A stretch of DNA of 64,000 nt from Paracoccus saliphilus (GTDB lineage Bacteria; Pseudomonadota; Alphaproteobacteria; Rhodobacterales; Rhodobacteraceae): the NCBI GenBank assembly GCA_003255745.1, contig KZ836040.1, positions 129,748 through 193,747 on the forward strand. Reading direction: 5' to 3'. Made by a program: the position numbers and the translations under genes. Positions 26,940 to 36,233 of the stretch are shown in pieces. Position 1 is the stretch's first letter, and each line of letters opens with the position of its first letter. Below the pieces are notes generated by a model. It was not told the DNA's origin. It saw only the letters and a program-made list of their open reading frames with translations, and did no database searches.

Positions 26940-27875
26940 TTACCCAAGAAATCCTGCGAAAATAAGCCACAACGGCAATGTGGCCGCCGCCAGAACGGTC
27001 TGCCAGGTGAACATGGCGGCGTAGAAATCCGCATCGCCCCCCATCTGGCGGGCCAGAATATAGCCGACCGGCGCCCCCGGTGCCGCCGTGGCCAGCAGAC
27101 CAGACGCCACCTGCCCCGCAGGCAGGCCAAGGATCAGCGCGATCCCCAGAAAGATCACCGGGCACAGCGCAAGGCGCAGCCCGACGCCCAGCCACATGGC
27201 GGGATCGGTCTGCAACAGGCGGCGGGGGTCGATCCCCGCGCCCACGGACAACAGCCCGACCGCCAGCGCCCCCTGCCCCAGCCAGTCCAGCGGCGCCAGA
27301 ACGGCAGGCGGAAGCGCAACCCCGGACAGGCTCAGGACCAGGCCCGCCATGCAGCCCAGGACCATCGGGTTGCGCGACACCTCGGCTGCGATGCGGCGAG
27401 TGGGCCGGGTTCCGCCCGATGCCGCACCCGTTGCCGGCAGCAGCGTCAAGGCAATGATGGCAGCGATGTTGAAGGCGGGAATCAGGAAGGCAAAGGCCAC
27501 CGCCAGGTCGCCAAGGGCACCGGGATGCAGCGCCTGCGCCGCCACCGCCAGGATCAGCAGCGAATTGAACCGCAGCGCGCCCTGGAACAGCGAACTGCTT
27601 TGCGGCCCGTCCAGCCGCAGGGGGCGCCGCAGCAGCAGCGCCAGCGCGCCCGTCGCGGCAAAGGCCAGCGCCAGCGCCGCCAGATAGGGACCAAGGCGGT
27701 TCATCGACAGCTCGGACCGGTAGATCGAAGTCAGCAGGATCGCCGGGAACAGCACCCGGTAGCCCAGCTGCTCGATCCCCGGCCAGCTGGCGGGGGCGAT
27801 CACGCCGCTGCGGCGGGCCAGATGACCCAGCAGGACCAGCGCGATGACGGGCAGGATCGACAGGGCGGGCTGCAT
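26940..27875 (-). CDS. AEC-family (auxin efflux carrier-like) transporter
   Basis: A 311-residue membrane protein with about 10 helices, of the auxin efflux carrier/malate permease family (Mem_trans). It starts LSILPVIALVLLGHLARRSG and has the internal repeat with RNPMVLGCMAGL and the C-terminal APGAPVGYILARQMGGD. Bacterial members export or import small organic acids; the substrate here is unknown. ATG at 27875 has an AAGGAGG box. It is divergent from gatC with a 76-base gap, and its 3' end faces the tRNA-Glu promoter region. Confidence 0.85.
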   Translation of the reverse strand: MQPALSILPVIALVLLGHLARRSGVIAPASWPGIEQLGYRVLFPAILLTSIYRSELSMNRLGPYLAALALAFAATGALALLLRRPLRLDGPQSSSLFQGALRFNSLLILAVAAQALHPGALGDLAVAFAFLIPAFNIAAIIALTLLPATGAASGGTRPTRRIAAEVSRNPMVLGCMAGLVLSLSGVALPPAVLAPLDWLGQGALAVGLLSVGAGIDPRRLLQTDPAMWLGVGLRLALCPVIFLGIALILGLPAGQVASGLLATAAPGAPVGYILARQMGGDADFYAAMFTWQTVLAAATLPLWLIFAGFLG

Positions 27876-27951
27876 CGCGCCTCCTTGTGGTCGTGCGGCT
27901 TGCGGCCTTTCGCGCGGGGTTGTAGACCCGCGCCGAACGAAAGGAAACGTC

Positions 27952-28239
27952 ATGTCGATCACCGAGGACGAGGCCCGCAAGGTCGCGCATCTGGCGCGTA
28001 TCGCAGTCGAGGACGCCGGGCTGCCCGCGCTGGCGCGCGAGCTGAACGGCATCCTGCATTTCATGGAACAGCTGAACGAAGTGGATGTCGAGGGCGTGGA
28101 GCCGATGACCGGCGTGACCCCCCTGCGGCTGAAGCGGCGCGAGGATGTCGTGACGACGGGCGGGATGCCCGACAAGATCCTGTCGAACGCCCCCGACGCG
28201 CGTGAGGGCTTTTTCGCCGTGCCGAAGGTGATGGAATGA
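27952..28239 (+). CDS. gatC: Asp-tRNA(Asn)/Glu-tRNA(Gln) amidotransferase subunit C
   Basis: Small subunit of the GatCAB amidotransferase that corrects misacylated Glu-tRNA(Gln) and Asp-tRNA(Asn). It is 95 residues, starting [20 protein letters not shown], with the family [20 protein letters not shown] and the tail [19 protein letters not shown] at 27952 follows AAAGGAAACGTC. It overlaps gatA by four bases; gatB is not in the window, which is common because it is often unlinked. Confidence 0.96.
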   Translation: MSITEDEARKVAHLARIAVEDAGLPALARELNGILHFMEQLNEVDVEGVEPMTGVTPLRLKRREDVVTTGGMPDKILSNAPDAREGFFAVPKVME

Positions 28240-29720
28240 GCGATCTGAACCGACTGACGATCGCCGCCGCGCGCGACGCCTTGGCCAAGGGCGACGTGAC
28301 CGCGGTCGAGCTGACCCAAGCCTGCCTGACCGCGATCGAAGGTGCCGGCGCGCTGAACGCTTTTGTGCATCGCACCCCCGACCTGGCGCATGAGATGGCC
28401 GTGGCCGCCGATGAGCGCATCCGCCAGGGCCGCGCCGCGCCGATGACCGGCATTCCGGTGGGCATCAAGGACGTCTTCTGCGTCAAGGGCGTCCCCGCCC
28501 AGGCCGGCAGCCGCATCCTGCAGGGCTTTCGCCCGGAATACGAATCCACCGTGACGCAGAACCTGTGGAACGCCGGCGCGGTGATGCTGGGCAAGCTGAA
28601 TCAGGACGAGTTTGCGATGGGTTCGACCAACGAATCCAGCTGCTATGGCCCCGCCGTGAACCCGTGGAAGGCCGAGGATGGCCGCGCGCTGACGCCGGGC
28701 GGCAGCTCGGGCGGGTCGGCGGCGGCGGTGGCGGCGGACCTGTGCCTGGCGGCGACCGGGACCGATACCGGCGGATCCATCCGCCAGCCTGCGGCCTTCA
28801 CCGGCACCGTGGGGCTGAAGCCCACCTATGGCCGCGTCAGCCGGTGGGGCGTCATCGCCTATGCCTCCAGCCTGGATCAGGCGGGTCCGATGACCAAAAC
28901 GGTGCGCGACGCGGCGATCATGCTGGGCGCCATGGCATCGGCCGATCCGCAGGACAGCACCTGCGCCGACCTGCCGGTGCCCGATTTCGAGGCCGCGCTG
29001 ACCGGCGACATCCGCGGCAAGCGCATCGGCCTGCCCCGGGAATACCGCGTGGACGGCATGCCCGCCGACATCGACGCGCTGTGGAGCCAAGGCGCGCAGA
29101 TGCTGCGCGACGCCGGCGCCGAGGTGGTCGAGATCAGCCTGCCGCACACGAAATACGCCCTTCCCGCCTATTACGTCATCGCGCCTGCCGAGGCGTCGTC
29201 GAACCTGGCGCGCTATGACGGCGTCCGCTATGGCCACCGGGCCAGGCTGGGACAGGGCGACGGCATCACCGACATGTACGAAAAGACCCGCGCCGAAGGC
29301 TTCGGACCCGAGGTGCAGCGGCGGGTGATGATCGGCACCTATGTGCTGTCGGCGGGCTTTTACGACGCCTATTACAACCGCGCCCGCAAGGTCCGCGCCC
29401 TGATCAAGCGCGACTTCGACCTGGCCTTTGCCGACGGGATCGACGCGATCCTGGCGCCTGCGACACCGTCCGCGGCCTTCCCGCTTGGCTCGGTCGACCA
29501 GGACGATCCGGTGCAGATGTATCTGAATGACGTCTTCACGGTGACGCTGAACCTGGCGGGCCTGCCCGGCATTGCGGTCCCGGTGGGCCAGGACGCGCGC
29601 GGCCTGCCGCTTGGCCTGCAGCTGATCGGGCGGCCCTTCGAGGAGGCCGAGTTGCTGAACCAGGCGCTGGTGCTGGAACAGGCGGCGGGATTTGTGGCCA
29701 AGCCGGATCGCTGGTGGTAA
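28236..29720 (+). CDS. gatA: Asp-tRNA(Asn)/Glu-tRNA(Gln) amidotransferase subunit A
   Basis: Glutaminase/amidase subunit of GatCAB, 494 residues, full length. The Ser-cisSer-Lys triad is visible: K78 in [10 protein letters not shown], cis-S157 in GGSSGGS and nucleophile S181 in [11 protein letters not shown]. Ammonia released from glutamine by this subunit is channelled to GatB. The start overlaps the gatC stop (ATGA). A small lipoprotein gene follows 30 bases later. Confidence 0.97.
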   Translation: MSDLNRLTIAAARDALAKGDVTAVELTQACLTAIEGAGALNAFVHRTPDLAHEMAVAADERIRQGRAAPMTGIPVGIKDVFCVKGVPAQAGSRILQGFRPEYESTVTQNLWNAGAVMLGKLNQDEFAMGSTNESSCYGPAVNPWKAEDGRALTPGGSSGGSAAAVAADLCLAATGTDTGGSIRQPAAFTGTVGLKPTYGRVSRWGVIAYASSLDQAGPMTKTVRDAAIMLGAMASADPQDSTCADLPVPDFEAALTGDIRGKRIGLPREYRVDGMPADIDALWSQGAQMLRDAGAEVVEISLPHTKYALPAYYVIAPAEASSNLARYDGVRYGHRARLGQGDGITDMYEKTRAEGFGPEVQRRVMIGTYVLSAGFYDAYYNRARKVRALIKRDFDLAFADGIDAILAPATPSAAFPLGSVDQDDPVQMYLNDVFTVTLNLAGLPGIAVPVGQDARGLPLGLQLIGRPFEEAELLNQALVLEQAAGFVAKPDRWW

Positions 29721-29750
29721 CGTCTGCGAAACGGCAATGACGGAGGCGGG

Positions 29751-30071
29751 ATGCGCAGCTTGGTGATCGTGACGGCGCTGGCCGTCGCAGGATGCGGTGA
29801 ACATCGGGGCCTGAACCCGAACTATCAGTTCGGGTCGGACCGTTACGGACAGTACCTGACAGTGCGAGAAGCCGCGCTGATCACCGGCGCGGAGCCCGTG
29901 CAGGTGATCCCGGTCGCCCGGCCCTTCTATGCGCCAACCGCGGCCGAGATTGCGGGCCAGGACCCGGTCCTGCCGCCGCCGACCATGGGCATCCGCCGGG
30001 TCGTGGTCGTCGCGGATCCGGTCGTTCCCGCCGCCGCCCCGGTCCCGGTCGCCGTCGTCACCACGCCCTGA
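29751..30071 (+). CDS. Small putative lipoprotein, function unknown
   Basis: A 106-residue protein starting MRSLVIVTALAVAGCGEHRG. The lipobox VAGC puts the lipidated cysteine at residue 15, so the mature protein should be anchored to a membrane facing the periplasm. The body (NPNYQFGSDRYGQYLTVREA) matches no family I can name, and the C-terminal third is P, V and A rich. GGAGG lies just upstream of the ATG. It sits five bases before the AmpD-like amidase gene, so a cell-envelope role is likely (inference). Confidence 0.7.
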   Translation: MRSLVIVTALAVAGCGEHRGLNPNYQFGSDRYGQYLTVREAALITGAEPVQVIPVARPFYAPTAAEIAGQDPVLPPPTMGIRRVVVVADPVVPAAAPVPVAVVTTP

Positions 30072-30076
30072 GGGCC

Positions 30077-30739
30077 ATGTCCCATCCCAGCCCGAACCAC
30101 GGCGACCGCCGCGGGCAGCGTCCCGAACTGGTGGTGATCCACTACACCGGCATGGCAGATGCCGCATCGGCGCTGGCACGCCTGTGCGACCCCGTGGCCG
30201 AGGTCAGCGCGCATTGGCTGATAGAGGATTGCGGCCGCATTCACGCGCTGGTCTGCGAAAGCAGGCGGGCTTGGCATGCCGGGGCGGGCAGCTGGCACGG
30301 ACGCGCCGACATCAACAGCCGCAGCATCGGGATCGAGCTTGCCAATCCCGGCGACCGGCCCTTTGCCGCGCCGCAGATGTCGGCGCTGCGCGACCTGCTT
30401 CGTGGGATCATGTCGCGCTGGCAGATCGGGCCCAATGCGGTCATCGCCCATTCCGATATGGCGCCCGGTCGCAAGATCGACCCGGGCCCGCGCTTTGACT
30501 GGGAGGCGCTGGCGCGCGAGGGATTGGCGATCTTTCAGCGGTCATCGGGGGCGGACCCGGACCTGCCGCTTGGTCCCAGCCTCGATTGCCTCGGCTACCC
30601 GGACTGCGATCCGGCGACCCGGCTGGCCGCCTTCCGCCTGCGGCACCGTCCGTGGGGAACCGGCCCCGAAGCCCCTGGCGACCGCCGGACGGCAGCGCGG
30701 CTGGCGGCGTCGATGGCCCCCGCGCACGGCCACCCTTGA
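30077..30739 (+). CDS. N-acetylmuramoyl-L-alanine amidase, AmpD/AmiD (Amidase_2) family
   Basis: Zinc amidase of 220 residues that cleaves the bond between N-acetylmuramic acid and the stem peptide. Zinc ligands are H22 in VVIHYTGM, H125 in VIAHSDMAPGRK and D135 in KIDPGPRFDW; E87 in SIGIELANPG is typical of the active site. There is no signal peptide, which points to AmpD-like cytosolic recycling of anhydro-muropeptides rather than outer-membrane AmiD. The C-terminal 45 residues are poorly conserved and R rich. Its stop overlaps the -35 region of the RNase P RNA promoter. Confidence 0.87.
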   Translation: MSHPSPNHGDRRGQRPELVVIHYTGMADAASALARLCDPVAEVSAHWLIEDCGRIHALVCESRRAWHAGAGSWHGRADINSRSIGIELANPGDRPFAAPQMSALRDLLRGIMSRWQIGPNAVIAHSDMAPGRKIDPGPRFDWEALAREGLAIFQRSSGADPDLPLGPSLDCLGYPDCDPATRLAAFRLRHRPWGTGPEAPGDRRTAARLAASMAPAHGHP

Positions 30740-30764
30740 CGGCGGTGCGCCTGCCCGCCATACC
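30736..30764 (+). promoter_or_regulatory. rnpB promoter
   Basis: TTGACG (30736-30741) and CATACC (30759-30764) are 17 bases apart and place the start at about 30772, exactly where the first helix of RNase P RNA begins. The -35 overlaps the stop codon of the preceding amidase gene. Confidence 0.6.
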
Positions 30765-30772
30765 GCCCCTCG

Positions 30773-31149
30773 CGCGGAGGGCTGGATGACCGCGGTGCCT
30801 GAAAGGGCATCGAGGAAAGTCCGGACTCCATGAGGCAACGGTGCCGGGTAACGCCCGGCGGGGGCAACCCCAGGGAAAGCGCCACAGAGAACAGACCGCC
30901 TGTCTTCGGACCGGCAAGGGTGAAACGGTGGGGTAAGAGCCCACCGGGGGGCTGGCAACAGCGCCCGCATGGCAAGCCCCACCGGGAGCAATGCCGAATA
31001 GGGATCGCGCGCGGGGGCAACCCCGCAGGGCCGCCTTGCCCCAGCAGATCCGGGTAGGCAGCTAGATCCGGCCGGTAACGGCCGGACCAGAGGAATGGTC
31101 ATCCAGCCGCGCAAGCGGTGGACAAAATCCGGCTTACAGGCCCTCCGCG
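30773..31149 (+). ncRNA. rnpB: RNase P RNA (bacterial class A)
   Basis: Catalytic RNA of ribonuclease P, which trims tRNA 5' leaders. Universal blocks are present: GAGGAAAGTCCGGACTCC near the 5' end (about 30812-30830), the CAGGGAAAGCGCCACAGAGA region (about 30871-30890), GGTAAGAGCCCACC and the 3' GGACAAAATCCGGCTTACAG. The outer helix P1 pairs GCGGAGGG (30774-30781) with CCCTCCGC (31141-31148). Length of about 377 bases fits alphaproteobacteria. Ends are set by P1 and may be off by a few bases. Confidence 0.95.
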
Positions 31150-31178
31150 CAACTTTACCAGAAAAGGACCCGACGGCA

Positions 31179-31634
31179 TCAGGTCTTTTTCTTGTCGCCG
31201 CTTTTCGCGCGCGCCTCGGTGGCGCTGGCAATGGCATTGGCGGCCTCGCCCTGCATCTTCTGCGCGAAGGCGACCATCTGCGCCGCATATGCCTCGGACC
31301 AGTCGGCAAAGCCCTTGCCCTCGGTCCCGCCGGTCATCTTGCTGGCGTTGGCGCGCATCTCCTCGCCCTGCTGGCGCAGCTTCTCGAACTGGGTTTCCCA
31401 GGTGGCCTGCATCTGCTGCCACTGGTTGCGCACCTGTTCGCTGGCGCCCTCCATATAGGTGCGCAGCTGGCGGTTGACCTCCTCCTGGCGCTGGACGGTG
31501 GTTTCCTGCCACTTGCGGGCCTGTTCCATCGCGTCTTCGCTGTTCTTGGACATCTCGGCCTGCCAGGCGCCCATCCGCTCTTCGAAGATGCGGGCGTTTT
31601 CGGCCAGTGTTGCAAGCATGTCGGACATTTTCAT
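31179..31634 (-). CDS. Coiled-coil protein of unknown function (phasin-like composition)
   Basis: A 151-residue hydrophilic protein with no signal peptide, membrane segment or cysteine. It is almost entirely predicted helical coiled coil, rich in Q, E, A, M and R (for example ARKWQETTVQRQEEVNRQLR), ending in a basic SGDKKKT tail. This composition recalls phasins and other granule-associated proteins, but no diagnostic motif is seen and no PHA gene is nearby. GGAGG precedes the start. It lies downstream of mltG and its terminator, so it is a separate unit, and it faces rnpB. No function is assigned. Confidence 0.75.
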   Translation of the reverse strand: MKMSDMLATLAENARIFEERMGAWQAEMSKNSEDAMEQARKWQETTVQRQEEVNRQLRTYMEGASEQVRNQWQQMQATWETQFEKLRQQGEEMRANASKMTGGTEGKGFADWSEAYAAQMVAFAQKMQGEAANAIASATEARAKSGDKKKT

Positions 31635-31667
31635 GGCAGCTGTTCCTCCGGGATAGCGGGGGCCATG

Positions 31668-31702
31668 AAAAACCCCCCGGATGCAAGCCTGCGTCCGGGG
31701 GG
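31668..31702 (-). terminator. Intrinsic terminator of the fabF-mltG unit
   Basis: On the minus strand a 13-base stem (CCCCCCGGACGCA with TGCATCCGGGGGG, one G-U pair) and a 4-base loop are followed by TTTTT. It lies 31 bases after the mltG stop, a clear rho-independent terminator. Confidence 0.85.
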
Positions 31703-31732
31703 TGCGTTTGTCAAATGGCGATCGGCGGACCG

Positions 31733-32917
31733 TCAGCCGTCGGTCTGGACCGGGCTGTCGGCGGGCAGGCCCTGCTGCCGCTCGATCTCGCGCCAGCGGG
31801 CGACGGCCGCGTTATGCTCGTCCAAGGTGCGCGAGAAGGTGTGCCCGCCCGTGCCGTCCGCCACGAAATACAGGTAATCCGTCTCGGCGGGGTTCAGCGC
31901 CGCGCGGATCGCGGCGCGGCCGGGATTTGCGATGGGCGTGGGCGGCAGGCCGTCGATGCGATAGGTGTTGTAAGGCGTCGTGGTGTTCAGTTCGGACCGG
32001 CGCAGGCCCCGGTCCAGCACGCCCTGCCCGTTGGTGACGCCATAGATCACAGTCGGGTCCGTCTGCAGGCGCATGCCTTGGCGCAGGCGGTTCACGAAGA
32101 CGCTGGCCACCTGCGGGCGTTCTTCGGCCACGCCGGTTTCCTTTTCGACGATCGAGGCCATGATCAGCGCCTCTTGGGCCGTGTCATAGGGCATGCCAAA
32201 GGGGCGCGCCTCCCATTCGGCGGCCAGAATCGTGGCCTGACGCTGTGCCATCTGGGCCAGGATCGCATTGCGGTCGCCGCCCTTCTCCAGCAGGTAGGTG
32301 TCGGGGGCCAGGCTGCCCTCGGCCGGGACCTCGGCCACCTCGCCGGTCAGGAAGCTTGCCGCTTTCAACGCCTCGACGACCTGCCAGCTGGTCACACCCT
32401 CGGCCATGACCAGCGACAGGCGGATGTCGGCCTGATCCTGTGCGGTGGCAAGGGCTTGGGGCGCTTCCTCGGTTGCCGGGTTGAAGCGGGCCATTTCCTC
32501 GTATGCGCCGGTTTCGGGGTTCATGTCGCGCAGCAGGATGGCGTTTTCGCGCACGCCCACGCGCACCACGACCTCGGTCCCGCAGGTCGATGGGCCGCCG
32601 GCGGTGACGGTTTCGACGATCTGTTCCATGCTGGCGCCGGGCTGCACCAGGAAGCTGCCGAATTTCAGGTCGCGCGACTTGCCCATGTAGTCGGCGCCCG
32701 CGCGAAAGATGTAGGCGTTCGAAATCGCCCCCTGGTCGGCCAGCCGGTTGCTGACCGCGTTCAGGCTGGCGCCCGGGGCGATCTGGACGCATTGCGCAAC
32801 CGCGCTCGGCCCCGGTCCGCTGAACTCGCGCTTGGCCCAGGCCACCGCCGCGGCGGCGGCGATCAGCAGCACGATTGCCAGCGTCAGGAAGTTCGAGGCG
32901 AGGTTGCGCCAGATCAT
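31733..32917 (-). CDS. mltG: Endolytic murein transglycosylase MltG
   Basis: Membrane-anchored lytic transglycosylase that cuts nascent glycan strands and helps set their length. The 394-residue protein has one N-terminal helix (residues about 10-28, LTLAIVLLIAAAAAVAW), a LysM-like region and the YceG catalytic domain with E258 in ASIVEKETG. The NRLRQGMRLQTDPTVIYG and ADGTGGHTFSRTLDEHN blocks are standard. The start overlaps the fabF stop by four bases, so it is co-expressed with fatty-acid elongation, an arrangement shared with many proteobacteria. Confidence 0.95.
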   Translation of the reverse strand: MIWRNLASNFLTLAIVLLIAAAAAVAWAKREFSGPGPSAVAQCVQIAPGASLNAVSNRLADQGAISNAYIFRAGADYMGKSRDLKFGSFLVQPGASMEQIVETVTAGGPSTCGTEVVVRVGVRENAILLRDMNPETGAYEEMARFNPATEEAPQALATAQDQADIRLSLVMAEGVTSWQVVEALKAASFLTGEVAEVPAEGSLAPDTYLLEKGGDRNAILAQMAQRQATILAAEWEARPFGMPYDTAQEALIMASIVEKETGVAEERPQVASVFVNRLRQGMRLQTDPTVIYGVTNGQGVLDRGLRRSELNTTTPYNTYRIDGLPPTPIANPGRAAIRAALNPAETDYLYFVADGTGGHTFSRTLDEHNAAVARWREIERQQGLPADSPVQTDG

Positions 32918-34176
32918 TCGGGGACCTTCCCCAGGACCAGGCTGGCATTGGTGCCGCCAAAGCCGAAGCTGTTGGACAAGACCACGTCCACCTTGCGGCG
33001 CACCGCGGCATTGGCCGCCAGGTCCAGTTTCGGCGTCACGGCCGGGTTGTCCAGGTTGATCGTCGGCGGGCAGATCTGGTCGCGGATCGCCAGGATGCAG
33101 AAGATCGCCTCGACCGCGCCGGCGGCGCCCAGCAGGTGCCCGATTGACGACTTGGTCGAGGACATGACCACATTGCCGGCATGGTCGCCCAGCAGACGTT
33201 CAACCGCCCCCAGCTCGATCGTGTCGGCCATGGTCGAGGTGCCATGCGCGTTGATATAGTCGATGCGGTCCGGCGTCAGGTTCGCGCTGCGCAGCGCGGC
33301 CTCCATCGCGCGGTACCCGCCATCGCCATCCTCGCTTGGCGCGGTGATGTGATAGGCGTCGCCCGACATGCCATAGCCCAGCACCTCGGCATAGATCCTG
33401 GCGCCGCGCGCCTTGGCGTGTTCGTATTCCTCAAGGACGACGATGCCCGCGCCCTCGCCCATCACGAACCCGTCGCGGTCGACGTCATAGGGGCGGCTGG
33501 CGCCCTGCGGATCGTCCGCACGCTTGGTCGACAGCGCCTTGCAGGCGTTGAAGCCCGCGATGCCGATCTCGCTGATCGGGCTTTCCGCGCCGCCGGCGAT
33601 CATCACGTCGGCATCGCCGAAGCGGATCATCCGCGCCGCGTCGCCGATGGCATGCGACCCCGTCGAGCAGGCCGTGACGACCGCGTGGTTCGGCCCCTTG
33701 AAGCCATAGCGGATCGACACCTGCCCCGAGATCAGGTTGATCAGCGCGCCGGGAATAAAAAAGGGGGACACGCGCTTGGGCCCGCGCTCCTTGATCAAAA
33801 CAGCCGTTTCCGCAATCGAGGTCAGCCCGCCGATGCCCGACCCGATCATCACGCCGGTGCGCAGGCGGCTTTCCTCGTCCTCGGGCTGCCAGCCGGCGTC
33901 CAGAACCGCCTGATGGGCCGCCGCCACGCCATAAAGGATGAAATCGTCGACCTTGCGGCGGTCCTTGGGCTCCATCCAGTCGTTGGGGTTGAAGGTGCCG
34001 TCGCTGCCGTCGCCGAAGGGAACCTCGCAGGCGTATTTCGTCACCACGTCCTTGGCATCAAAGCGCGTGATCGGGCCCGCGCCCGACCGGCCGGCCAGCA
34101 GACGTTCCCACGTCGGCTCAACGCCCGAGGCCAGCGGCGTGACCATCCCCAGTCCGGTGACAACAACCCTGCGCAT
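32914..34176 (-). CDS. fabF: 3-oxoacyl-[acyl-carrier-protein] synthase II (FabF)
   Basis: Condensing enzyme KAS II of fatty-acid elongation, 420 residues. The C-H-H triad is C170 in VTACSTGSHAIG, H310 in NAHGTSTMADTIE and H346 in KSSIGHLLGA. The start at 34176 (MRRVVVTGLG) is preferred because AAAGGA lies seven bases upstream; an ATG two codons earlier sits too close to that box. No acpP gene precedes it, unlike the common acpP-fabF order; adenosine kinase lies upstream instead. Confidence 0.96.
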   Translation of the reverse strand: MRRVVVTGLGMVTPLASGVEPTWERLLAGRSGAGPITRFDAKDVVTKYACEVPFGDGSDGTFNPNDWMEPKDRRKVDDFILYGVAAAHQAVLDAGWQPEDEESRLRTGVMIGSGIGGLTSIAETAVLIKERGPKRVSPFFIPGALINLISGQVSIRYGFKGPNHAVVTACSTGSHAIGDAARMIRFGDADVMIAGGAESPISEIGIAGFNACKALSTKRADDPQGASRPYDVDRDGFVMGEGAGIVVLEEYEHAKARGARIYAEVLGYGMSGDAYHITAPSEDGDGGYRAMEAALRSANLTPDRIDYINAHGTSTMADTIELGAVERLLGDHAGNVVMSSTKSSIGHLLGAAGAVEAIFCILAIRDQICPPTINLDNPAVTPKLDLAANAAVRRKVDVVLSNSFGFGGTNASLVLGKVPE

Positions 34177-34312
34177 CGGCATATCCTTTAGCTGCTCATG
34201 TTTTTTCGATCTGATACACGCGCGCCGCCCACCGCGCAACGCCACGAAGCCGCGATCAGGGCCCGCCTCGCGACAAGCCGCTGTTGATGCCTGCGATCCC
34301 GAAGGGCTGCGG

Positions 34313-35326
34313 TTACAGCAGCCCTTCGGCGCGGAACTGGGCGCGGATGTCGGTTTCGGGGCGCGCGCCGACATGGCCGATCACCTCGGCCGCCGCGATG
34401 CAGCCCATGCGGCCCGCAACCTCCAGCGGCCGTCCGGTCGCAAGACCATACAGCAACCCCGCCGCGAACTGGTCGCCCGCCCCCGTCGCATCGACAGGCA
34501 CGACGCGGTGGACCGGCGCGCCCACGCGCTGCCCCTCACGGATCAGGATCGCGTCGTCGCCCGAACGGGTGCAGATCACCGTTCCGCAATTGGCCGCCGC
34601 CAGGCGCAGCGCCTCCTCCAGCTCCTCGACCTGATAAAGCGCGCACCATTCCTGGCGGTTACCGATCACATAATCCATCGGACCCGCGACAAGACGCCGG
34701 AAATCCTCGCGGTGGCGATCAACGCAGAACGGGTCGGACAGCGCGATGCCCGCCTGCCCCCCGGCGTCGTGGCAGGCCCGCGCAGCTTTCAGAAAAGCCT
34801 CTTTGCCCTTGGGCTTGTCGAACAGATAGCCTTCCAGAAACAGCCAGCCCGCGCCTTGGAAGACAGCCGGGTTCACGTCATCAGATCCCAGCTCGGCCGA
34901 GATGCCAAGATAGGTGTTCATCGACCGTTCGCCGTCGGGGGTCACCATGATGATGCTGCGCGAGGTGGGCAGCTGGTCGCCCGCCACGGGCGGATTGACG
35001 AAGACGGTGCCTGCGGCTTCGGTCTGCTCGGCATAGGACAGGCCCAACGCATCCTCTGCCACGCGGCCGATGAATGCGGTCTTCAGCCCCAGCATGCCGA
35101 TCCCGGCCAGCGTGTTGGCGACCGATCCCCCCGGCACCAGCCGCGACCGCGCCCGGCCGGGGCCGTGATCGTCGGCCTGGGCGGCCATCAAGTATTCGGA
35201 CCGCTCGCGCTCGATCAGCTGCATGATCCCCTTCTGCACGCCAAGCGCGGCCAGCCGATCCTCCTCGACCGGAGAGATCACGTCCATGATCGCGTTGCCG
35301 ATGCCGATCACATAGGGGGTTGTCAT
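34313..35326 (-). CDS. Adenosine kinase (PfkB family)
   Basis: Ribokinase-family sugar kinase of 337 residues, assigned as adenosine kinase (adenosine plus ATP to AMP). PfkB signatures are GGSVANTLAGIGMLG near residue 66 and the C-terminal DATGAGDQFAAGL, where the catalytic aspartate is about D285. The long lid insert and YVIGIGNAIMDVI start fit the alphaproteobacterial adenosine kinase subgroup; another nucleoside or sugar kinase is possible. Its ATG overlaps the nth stop, and fabF follows after 136 bases on the same strand. Confidence 0.83.
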   Translation of the reverse strand: MTTPYVIGIGNAIMDVISPVEEDRLAALGVQKGIMQLIERERSEYLMAAQADDHGPGRARSRLVPGGSVANTLAGIGMLGLKTAFIGRVAEDALGLSYAEQTEAAGTVFVNPPVAGDQLPTSRSIIMVTPDGERSMNTYLGISAELGSDDVNPAVFQGAGWLFLEGYLFDKPKGKEAFLKAARACHDAGGQAGIALSDPFCVDRHREDFRRLVAGPMDYVIGNRQEWCALYQVEELEEALRLAAANCGTVICTRSGDDAILIREGQRVGAPVHRVVPVDATGAGDQFAAGLLYGLATGRPLEVAGRMGCIAAAEVIGHVGARPETDIRAQFRAEGLL

Positions 35327-35985
35327 GCGGTCTTCTCCTCATAGGGGCACAGGTCGCGGATCGGGCAGATGCCGCAGCGTGGCTTTCGCGCCTGGCAGAT
35401 ATAGCGGCCGTGCAGGATCAGCCAGTGATGGGCATGGGCCTGAAAGCGCGCGGGGACGTTATCCTCAATCGCGCGCTCGACTTCGTCCACGTCCCGGCCG
35501 GGGGCGACGCGGGTGCGGTTGCCGACGCGGAAGATATGCGTATCCACCGCTTGCGCGGGATGGCCGAAGGCGCAGGACAGGACGACATTGGCGGTCTTGC
35601 GCCCGACGCCCGGCAGCCGCATCAGCGCGGCGCGGCTGTCGGGAACCTGGCCGCCGAATTCCTCGACCAGGATACGCGACAGGGCGATGACGTTCTTGGC
35701 CTTCTGGCGGAACAGGCCGATGGTCCTGACATGTTCGGTCACGCCCTCGACGCCCAGGTCCAGCATCTTCTGGGGCGTGTCGGCGATGGCGAACAGTCCG
35801 CGCGTGGCCTTGTTCACCCCCACATCGGTCGCCTGCGCCGACAGCGCCACCGCCACGACCAGCGTAAAGGGGTTCACGAATTCCAGTTCGGTTTCCGGCG
35901 CGGGATTGCCTTCGGCCAGCCGCGCAAAGATCGCGACCTGGTCGGCAAAGGGCAGCGCGGGGGGCGGACGTTTCGCAAGAACCAT
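35323..35985 (-). CDS. nth: Endonuclease III
   Basis: Base-excision repair glycosylase and AP lyase for oxidised pyrimidines, 220 residues. Catalytic K130 is in LPGVGRKTANVVL and D148 in AVDTHIFRVGNR. The [4Fe-4S] cluster cysteines C197, C204, C207 and C213 show the C-x6-C-x2-C-x5-C pattern. ATG at 35985 (MVLAKRPPPALPF) gives the usual length; a start at 36048 would add 21 poorly conserved residues. Co-transcribed with the adenosine kinase gene through ATGA overlap. Confidence 0.95.
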   Translation of the reverse strand: MVLAKRPPPALPFADQVAIFARLAEGNPAPETELEFVNPFTLVVAVALSAQATDVGVNKATRGLFAIADTPQKMLDLGVEGVTEHVRTIGLFRQKAKNVIALSRILVEEFGGQVPDSRAALMRLPGVGRKTANVVLSCAFGHPAQAVDTHIFRVGNRTRVAPGRDVDEVERAIEDNVPARFQAHAHHWLILHGRYICQARKPRCGICPIRDLCPYEEKTA

Positions 35986-36233
35986 GATCCCCCGCTTTTG
36001 ACCGCCCCGCCCCGGCAATGCAACCCGCCCTGCGATCACGCGCGTCATCCGCGGTTTGTGAAGCCTTTCCAGTAACCTCCACGAAACAGTGACTTCCCTT
36101 CGATGCGGAACTGCGACAGCGTGCGACGCGTTGAGGACGCAATCTGGAATCAGGCAGCCGGCCCGGCCCGGAACCTCATGGACGACATGGCGCGGCGACA
36201 GTTCGCCCGCCCCGACACAGGAAAGGGAGCCCG

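Noticed and set aside
27876..30179. A long minus-strand extension of the AEC transporter frame (1079 codons in total) antisense to gatC and gatA
   Set aside because: Only the last 311 codons have transporter features; the rest mirrors gatCA and has no plausible start or domain.
31150..31178. A terminator for RNase P RNA
   Set aside because: No stem with a T-run was found in the short gap after the P1 helix; only the RNA itself is supported.
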